A stretch of DNA of 55,812 nt. Origin: Cohnella mopanensis (GTDB lineage: Bacteria; Bacillota; Bacilli; Paenibacillales; Paenibacillaceae). The notes under the pieces were generated by a model, which was not told where the DNA came from, made no database searches, and saw only the letters and a list, made by a program, of their open reading frames with translations. Every line of letters begins with the position of its first letter. The first letter of the stretch is position 1. A program made the position numbers and the translations under genes. The stretch lies in the NCBI RefSeq assembly GCF_022352055.1, contig NZ_JAKRWM010000032.1, positions 1 through 55,812 on the forward strand, given 5' to 3'. Of the stretch, positions 50,312 through 55,812 are shown in pieces.

Positions 50312-51517
50312 CTAAGCTTTGCCTATTTCGACCGAGCTTCTTTTACCGAATAGTTCGGCGGGCATAAGGAAGTAAGATAACCCGACTATCCCGTATAAGC
50401 AGGCGCATAGCAGAAACGGAGATGCCAAGCTTCCCTTAGCCACTGCCCAACTGCCGATCAACGGACCGACAACGACTCCCATACCTTCCAAAGATGAAAG
50501 GATCCCCCATCCCATGCTTGGCGATTGGGCGGGAACGTGACGGGACAACAGAGCGTTCCATGCAGGCAAGAGCATCGCATAGGCGAAACCCATGACGACC
50601 GCCATCATAGTTGCTCCCGTTAATGAACTTACGGTCGTCAGCCCGGCTAAAGAAACCGCGAAGAGTCCGAAACCGCACACCAGAAACCATCTGCTCTTGG
50701 ATGAATCGTACCATTTCCCCATCGGAACTAGCAACAAGACAACGCATGCGCCTCCCAGAACCATGACGAGCGAAAGCTCAGAATTCGTTAACGCCAATCG
50801 CTGAGATGCGAAGCTGGACAGGAACGGAACGATGATTCCGGCCCCCATCGTTTGCAGCAAGATAGCCGGCACAATTATTCGGTTGTTTTTCAAATTTTCT
50901 CGCATCAACTTTAACTGTTCCATCGCCGACACGCGTCCGAGCTTAGCGACATGTTCGAGAGGGAATCGGCAAAGACAAACGATGAGCCATCCTGTCGTAA
51001 GGAACGCCGACAGCGCGATAATGCCGATGCCCAATCCCCCGTCCAACACCAAATTCAGCATAACGGGACCCAAGCCTAAGCCAGCCATCCAGAAGGCATA
51101 TAAGATCCCCATGCGCTCAGCCCGATTTTCCTCCTTTACGTGCCTCACGCCGACAAGCCATATCGGAGATAAACCTATCCCCATTATTCCGGACGATAAG
51201 ACGGTCATCCAACCGAAACCGGTCGACAACGATAAAACTAGTCCGCATACCGTTAAAGCGAATCCGACCTGAAGAACCATTTTGGGCGAATATCGATCGA
51301 GCAAATAACCTGCGAAAGTCTTGATCGCGCTATCTGCCAAATAATGAGCGGAGACGGCAAGCCCGACGAAAGCAGCGGCAGCATTCGCATGCTGAACAGA
51401 ATAATAGGGCAAGAAGGAGATCAGATAAGCGCCTCTTAACCATTCCGCGACGAACAATAACAGGGCGGCCGGGAGCATGGAACCCGGTACGAGCTTTCTC
51501 CATTGAGTATTAAACAT
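50312..51517 (-). CDS. MFS transporter
   Basis: 401 residues with 12 predicted TMs. The cytoplasmic loop 2-3 motif A appears as AGYLLDRYSPKM and the central loop is basic (MEQLKLMRENLKNN). It resembles the drug-efflux-like DHA1 branch of MFS_1; the substrate is unknown. It begins inside the last codons of the glycosyltransferase pseudogene (8-base overlap), with AAAGG about 13 bases upstream. Membership of an operon with lipid genes makes a lipid or lysolipid substrate possible. Confidence 0.85.
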   Translation of the reverse strand: MFNTQWRKLVPGSMLPAALLLFVAEWLRGAYLISFLPYYSVQHANAAAAFVGLAVSAHYLADSAIKTFAGYLLDRYSPKMVLQVGFALTVCGLVLSLSTGFGWMTVLSSGIMGIGLSPIWLVGVRHVKEENRAERMGILYAFWMAGLGLGPVMLNLVLDGGLGIGIIALSAFLTTGWLIVCLCRFPLEHVAKLGRVSAMEQLKLMRENLKNNRIIVPAILLQTMGAGIIVPFLSSFASQRLALTNSELSLVMVLGGACVVLLLVPMGKWYDSSKSRWFLVCGFGLFAVSLAGLTTVSSLTGATMMAVVMGFAYAMLLPAWNALLSRHVPAQSPSMGWGILSSLEGMGVVVGPLIGSWAVAKGSLASPFLLCACLYGIVGLSYFLMPAELFGKRSSVEIGKA

Positions 51518-52679
51518 GTACGCTAACGGCCTTTCTATCCGAAGTTACGATACCCGGAGTTGCCCCATCGACAAGCCCGTCGAACGATAAAGCCTCATAG
51601 CATATGAGCTGCGCGGAATCGCCGCGATACGCTTCCGCCATCGCCTCTCTCATGCGCTCGGCGTGCGAAGAATCCAAAGCAAGTCGCAATTGCACCGATA
51701 ATTGTTCTTTACGATAGGCGACACCGATCGCGCCTATGCCGACTAAATAATCGGCATTTCCCCTTTCCTGACCCGGAAGCGGCCGGTATACGATCGCCGG
51801 CAACGACAAGGCCAGCGCTTCCGTTAACGTAATGCCGCCCGCCTTCGTCAACATGCAATCGGCTAGAACCATTAATTCATGCACTCTCTCCGCGTAGGCA
51901 AGCACGCGCACTCTGTCTAATCCTCCATAAGCTGCGTCTACATTGTACTTGAGCTTATCATTTTTGCCGCAGACGACGATCAGATCACATTCCGTGTCCT
52001 TCAAGACGACGTCGATCATCGATCGAACGGAAGCTTGCACGCCGTAGGCGCCCGCCATAATTAGAACATAGCGCCGCGATGAGTCTAATCCGTATTGCTT
52101 GCACAAATCTTCTCGACTCACGGGCTTCGAGAACTGTTCCCGAAGCGGAATGCCGGTTACGGATATTCGGTGGTCGGGTACTCCGGCTGCCGATAGCGCC
52201 TTCTTTAACGATTCGGACGCTACGAAATAACCCGTCGTACTTGGATGAATCCATCGACTGTGAAGAACATAATCGGTCATCACCGTAAACGTCGGTATAC
52301 CGTGATTGTCATGACGTCTTAGCTCATCCGCCGCAAGTTGCGGAAACGTGTGGATGATTAAATCCGGCCGCTCATCCTTCCATAACTCGAGAAGGCGCTT
52401 CTTGCCGATCGAATGGAAAAGGCTACCGAGCCATACGCTCGTTTTGCGATTCGTTAAGCGGTAGAGAAAACCGTATATTCGGGGAGCATAGATTGCGCTT
52501 TGCAAATAGAAGAAACGGCTGACCGCATTGATATGCGGATGAGCTTCCTAGAATAGATCGATTAATCTTACGTCGTGAATGCCCCTGGAGGCGAACGATT
52601 GTTTAAGCGCCAAAGCGGCTTGCAAATGTCCGTCCCCGAAGGAAGAATAGACGATCATGACCTTCGCGTCCGATTTCAT
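51510..52679 (-). pseudogene. UgtP/MGDG-synthase-like glycosyltransferase interrupted by an in-frame TAG
   Basis: Starting at the ATG at 52679 (strong GGGGGGAG upstream), the frame gives MKSDAKVMIVYSSFGDGHLQ..., the MGDG-synthase N-terminus with the GxGH-type loop. It then meets TAG at codon 44 (52550-52548) and continues in the same frame without further stops for 345 codons. The downstream part shows the GT28 domain: VMTDYVLHSRWIHP, ITVTGIPLREQF-like, LIMAGAYGV, TKAGGITLTEALAL and PGQERGNADYL. Full length would be about 389 residues, as in diacylglycerol glucosyltransferases. One base change (CAG to TAG) explains it. A TTG at 52505 could restart a 331-residue fragment. Confidence 0.85.
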
Positions 52680-52692
52680 GGGATCTCCCCCC

Positions 52693-53478
52693 TTACGTCC
52701 TGGATTCGAGAATGAAATCTCTTCTCGACTTCGTCAAATAAACGACCAATCCTACGATCGTAATCAGGAAAAAGACGGTCACAAGTTCGGAACCAAGACC
52801 GAGCCCTCCATCATCCCTCGACTGCGTCAAGTAATCCCCCACGGAGGCGCCGAATGGCCGAGTCAGTACGTAGGCGATCCAGAATGCGGTTACCGCATTC
52901 AATCGTAACCGATAATAAGCGAACGTCACGATCGCGATGGCCGCGGTGAATAGTACCGTAGACCAACCGTACCCCAGGTCGATGCCTTCCGACAGCAGAT
53001 CGCCAGCTGAAGTTCCCAGAGCGAACGTAATCAAGATGACCAGCCAATAAAAGACCTCGCGTCTTCCTGGGTAGATGGAATGAATCGATAGCGTTTTCTC
53101 GGCTCTGAACCACGCCGTAAAAGCGATTATCAACGCAACGGAGAAAATAATCGTTGTCGTCTCTAACGGCACGCCGTAATTATCAGTGAGATTGTCGGTT
53201 ATCAACGTCCCGACGACGCTGATCAGAACGACAACGAGCCAGTAAATGCCAGGAACATAGCGCTTGGCTCTCATCTGAACGATCCAAGCAAGGAGGAAAA
53301 CGCCACACATAAACAACGTCGTATTCGTTAATCCCCAGCTCAAGTTGAAGTTCAAGTAATCGGCGGCCGTCTCCCCGACCGTGGTCGCCATCACTTTGAT
53401 GATCCAGAAATAAATCGTCACTTCCGGCACCTTGTTCAAAAGATTGGAAATCGGTTTTTCTTTTACGTTTGCGTTCAC
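52693..53478 (-). CDS. COG4705-type multi-pass membrane protein with four internal repeats
   Basis: 261 residues, about 8 TMs, in four repeated two-helix units. Each has a small-residue/acidic motif: ATTVGETAADYLN, GTLITDNLTDNYG, GTSAGDLLSEGID and GASVGDYLTQSRDDGG. This is the COG4705 'membrane-anchored protein' family, whose function is unknown. GTG start with AGGGGGAT 9 bases upstream. First gene of the operon with the glycosyltransferase (13-base gap), MFS permease and two-component system. Confidence 0.8.
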   Translation of the reverse strand: MNANVKEKPISNLLNKVPEVTIYFWIIKVMATTVGETAADYLNFNLSWGLTNTTLFMCGVFLLAWIVQMRAKRYVPGIYWLVVVLISVVGTLITDNLTDNYGVPLETTTIIFSVALIIAFTAWFRAEKTLSIHSIYPGRREVFYWLVILITFALGTSAGDLLSEGIDLGYGWSTVLFTAAIAIVTFAYYRLRLNAVTAFWIAYVLTRPFGASVGDYLTQSRDDGGLGLGSELVTVFFLITIVGLVVYLTKSRRDFILESRT

Positions 53479-53549
53479 TTCCTAATCCCCCTTAATAAGT
53501 CGTCATCGATCTACACAACTAACGATACTTGGAATTAGTGAAGCGCCCA

Positions 53550-53595
53550 TGAACAGTTTCTTAACAATTTATTAACTCGCTTGATTGAATTAACA
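53550..53595. promoter_or_regulatory. Pho-box-like hexamer repeats
   Basis: On the plus strand TGAACA (53550), TTAACA (53561) and TTAACT (53572) are spaced exactly 11 bases apart, and a further TTAACA lies at 53590. The TT(A/C/T)ACA-at-11-bases pattern is that of PhoP binding sites in Bacillus and is general for OmpR-type dimers. It lies 72-117 bases upstream of the COG4705 gene. Confidence 0.5.
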
Positions 53596-53618
53596 GTGAT
53601 GAGTCTATTAAATAAATC

Positions 53619-53655
53619 AAAAAAAAAGCCAACCAGTAATAATATCTGGTCAGCC
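53619..53655 (-). terminator. Terminator of the NRPS gene
   Basis: Minus strand GGCTGACCAG pairs with CTGGTTGGCT (with three G-T wobbles) and is followed by nine T, 23 bases after the NRPS stop. Confidence 0.8.
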
Positions 53656-53677
53656 TAATGACGGTTTTAACTGTGAC

Positions 53678-55812
53678 CTAGAACTGAAATCCCGAGCCGA
53701 ATAGATCGTCATCCGTATCCGATGATTCGCGCATCGCCTCGATTCCCGTTAATTGGCCAAGGCTCTGCAAGGGATATGCCGCCGCTCTTTCCAGCAACTT
53801 CAGCAGTTCGCGGGCCATCTCGGCAACGGTCTCCTCGCGGAACAAGCAGGAACGATAATCAAAGGCAAAAACTAATGCCCCTTCTATTTCTTCCGCTTGT
53901 AGCACGAGATCAAGCTTAGCTCCGGTGAAATTCCACGGCAGCGCACGCCACGCAAGTTCCTCCGCGTGGGACGGCGCTGGATCCGTGTTCTGCATAACGA
54001 ACATCGTCTCGAACAGCGGATTCCGGGTTGCTTCCCAACGAACAAGCCCCCGCTCGTCAAGCAACTCGGTAAGATCCTCTGCGGCCAGCCATGGATGCTC
54101 GAACGCTTCCAGGAGACTTACTTTCACCTCTGCAAGCCATTCTTCGAAAGAAAGCGTAGATTCGGGACGGCTGCGTATAGCCCACGTTTGCAGCAGCAAT
54201 CCAGCGGTCTGCGCCAAATCGGGATGCATTCGACCTGCTGATGGCACTCCGGTCACGACATCCGTTGTCCCCGACCAGCAACCAAGCAATGCTTGATAGG
54301 ATGCAAGTATAACCATGAACATGGTCGTCCCTGTCCGATAGGCAAGACGCTCCAAATCTGTTTTCATAGGACTTTCAATGCGGAACGTATACCGGTCTGC
54401 TTTGTCCAGCTCCGAAAGATCCGATATCGATCGTCTGTCGCGGTCATAAGGCAATTCGAAGTCCGGTATGCCGTCTGCGAACTTCGATGACCAATATTTC
54501 CGCATTCGATCCCACTCCGATTCGTTCCGAAGCTTGGCGATCCATTCGCCGTAATCTTTGAACTGCGCCTTCACCTCCGGCAATGGCCGGTTCTCGTAGA
54601 GCGCAATCAGGTCGCTTACGAGAATGCCCGACGTCACCCCATCGGATACGGCATGATGAATGTCGAGGAGCAGAAGATGGTTCTCCGGCGCCATCCTTAC
54701 AAGTCCGACGCGAAAGAGCGGCGATCGGGTTAGATCGAACGGGCGAAGCCACGCTTGCGCCGCTGCTTCCCAGTTCCCCTCGATCCCCGAGAAGAACGCT
54801 TCCTCGTCCAATGTTTCCAGATCAACGTTCGTCTCCGCATGAACGATCTGTACCGATTGACCTTCCGATTGGCCGAAGGAGGTTCGAAGCGAATCATGCC
54901 GATTTACTAGTTGGGTTAATGCTTCCTTCAGCCTGTCTTCGTCCAGCTTTCCCTCAAGCTCCAGCACCGACGGCATATGGTAAGACAAGCTGCCGGGACT
55001 GCGAGATTCGTGAAGAAGCATTTGCTTCTGCACGGGAGTAATCGCGTAGTGCGGCTGCTCCGGCGCCCGGGGAATGGAGGAATAGAAGGCTTCGGCTTCA
55101 TATTTCAGCTCTAATTTTCCGGATAGTTTGCGAATCGTCGGATACAGGAATATATCTTTTACCGATACTTGAGCGCATCTCCATTCTCCTATGCGCGCCG
55201 CCAACGTCGCCGCCTTCAGCGAGTGACCGCCGATGGCGAAGAAATCATCGTCGATGCCGACTTTGTCCCGTTGTAGGAGTTCCTCCCATAACTCGGTCAA
55301 TTGCTGTTCCATCTCCGTGGTCGGCTCTGCGTACACCACGCCCGTGGCCACTTCCTCTTCCGGCGCAGGTAGTGCTTTCCGGTCCGCCTTTCCGCTCGCT
55401 GTCAGCGGCATCCGCTCCAACTGCGCGAACAGCGCCGGGATCATATAGTCCGGTAATCGCTCCCCGCAATGTTGGCGCATCTCGCTCGACGTAAAAGCGC
55501 GATCAGCTACGATGTACGCGACTAGACGTTTGTCGCCGATACCATCTTCCGCTGCTACGACTGCCGCCTCCGACACCGCTTCGTGCGTCAACAGCGTTCG
55601 TTCGATCTCGCCCATCTCGATCCGGTACCCCCGGATTTTCACTTGATCGTCGATTCGGCCCAAGTATTGAATTTGACCGTCCGCCGTCCAGCGGGCCAAA
55701 TCTCCCGTCCGGTACATGCGCGTCCCCGGCAAGAATGGATTCGCCACGAACTTCTCCGCCGTCAGCTCCGGCTGGTTTGCATACCCTGCCGCCACTTGCA
55801 CACCCGCGATGC
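53678..55812 (-). CDS. Non-ribosomal peptide synthetase, C-terminal part (A-PCP-C; 5' end outside window)
   Basis: Open at the right edge. It begins in the last third of an adenylation domain (GYANQPELTAEKF, MYRTGDLARW, GRIDDQVKIRGYRIEMGEIE, then GKADRKALP). A carrier domain follows with phosphopantetheine Ser in DDFFAIGGHSLKAATL. A condensation domain is next, with ITPVQKQMLLHE, RHDSLRTSF, the intact catalytic HHAVSDG, and FGxxxDVVTGVPSAGR. The protein ends about 35 residues after the C domain, without A, PCP or thioesterase. Substrate-code residues lie upstream of the window and cannot be read. Confidence 0.93.
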   Translation of the reverse strand, partial: IAGVQVAAGYANQPELTAEKFVANPFLPGTRMYRTGDLARWTADGQIQYLGRIDDQVKIRGYRIEMGEIERTLLTHEAVSEAAVVAAEDGIGDKRLVAYIVADRAFTSSEMRQHCGERLPDYMIPALFAQLERMPLTASGKADRKALPAPEEEVATGVVYAEPTTEMEQQLTELWEELLQRDKVGIDDDFFAIGGHSLKAATLAARIGEWRCAQVSVKDIFLYPTIRKLSGKLELKYEAEAFYSSIPRAPEQPHYAITPVQKQMLLHESRSPGSLSYHMPSVLELEGKLDEDRLKEALTQLVNRHDSLRTSFGQSEGQSVQIVHAETNVDLETLDEEAFFSGIEGNWEAAAQAWLRPFDLTRSPLFRVGLVRMAPENHLLLLDIHHAVSDGVTSGILVSDLIALYENRPLPEVKAQFKDYGEWIAKLRNESEWDRMRKYWSSKFADGIPDFELPYDRDRRSISDLSELDKADRYTFRIESPMKTDLERLAYRTGTTMFMVILASYQALLGCWSGTTDVVTGVPSAGRMHPDLAQTAGLLLQTWAIRSRPESTLSFEEWLAEVKVSLLEAFEHPWLAAEDLTELLDERGLVRWEATRNPLFETMFVMQNTDPAPSHAEELAWRALPWNFTGAKLDLVLQAEEIEGALVFAFDYRSCLFREETVAEMARELLKLLERAAAYPLQSLGQLTGIEAMRESSDTDDDLFGSGFQF

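Noticed and set aside
50832..51272. 146-codon plus-strand frame opposite the MFS gene
   Set aside because: Antisense shadow of a 12-TM protein without a start signal.
53590..53595. Fourth TTAACA as part of the 11-base array
   Set aside because: It is 18 rather than 11 or 22 bases from its neighbour, so it is out of phase and counted only as a possible extra.
1..55812. tRNA, rRNA, riboswitch, prophage or IS elements
   Set aside because: No cloverleaf, conserved riboswitch core, transposase or integrase coding sequence was recognised on either strand; weak negative without covariance searches.

Overview
The window looks like a chromosomal segment of an endospore-forming Bacillota, most likely Paenibacillaceae (Paenibacillus/Cohnella type). 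The evidence is AGGAGG-type ribosome sites, frequent TTG/GTG starts, a Bacillus-type BirA operator, a perfect CcpA cre site, and sporulation-associated genes (pdaA, a YjcZ-family micro-protein, a SpoVB-like flippase, a GerPA-like protein). No rRNA, tRNA, CRISPR array, phage module or insertion sequence was recognised. The xylanase at the left edge and the NRPS at the right edge run out of the window. Apart from the gaps described as regulatory regions, no gene-free stretch exceeds about 300 bases.

Left part (1-11.5 kb): a secreted GH11 xylanase with a CBM36 module behind a cre site, a membrane-anchored alpha/beta hydrolase, an OmpR-type two-component system, a GH13 alpha-glucosidase, an aldo/keto reductase, an FMN-dependent lactate-oxidase-like enzyme, an ArsR/SRPBCC pair with a readable promoter-operator, and a Qnr-like pentapeptide-repeat protein.

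11.6-19.6 kb is one minus-strand operon of six genes: type III polyketide synthase, methyltransferase, FAD oxidoreductase, FabF-like ketosynthase, MMPL transporter, and a FAD-Rieske oxidoreductase. It is best read as a pathway that makes, tailors and exports a phenolic or pyrone lipid. A HAD phosphatase, a Crp-like regulator, a VOC protein and endonuclease IV (nfo) follow. 22.9-28.8 kb is a BirA-controlled biotin operon bioA-D-B-F-(BioH-like)-C.

28.9-33.8 kb holds envelope genes: DedA fused to a PAP2 domain that has lost its catalytic residues, pdaA, a secreted amidase-domain protein and a MOP-family flippase. 34-40.8 kb is a copper/respiration island: SCO1 and cytochrome c face a convergent NosD-NosL-NosY-NosF maturation set with TlpA- and BdbC-like thiol proteins and a NarL-type regulator, but without nosZ. 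Three promoters in this island share a 20-base element placed 18-19 bases before the -10 box, which suggests an undescribed regulon.

40.9-48.1 kb: an Rrf2 regulator and SDR target sharing an operator, an ABC-F ribosome-protection protein with a transcription attenuator, a YjcZ micro-gene, a peroxiredoxin/TetR divergent pair around a 36-base palindrome, and a PAP2 phosphatase with a GT-C-like membrane protein. 48.1-53.5 kb: an operon of a COG4705 membrane protein, a UgtP-like glycolipid glycosyltransferase broken by one amber codon, an MFS permease and a two-component system, preceded by Pho-box-like repeats. The window ends inside an NRPS gene.
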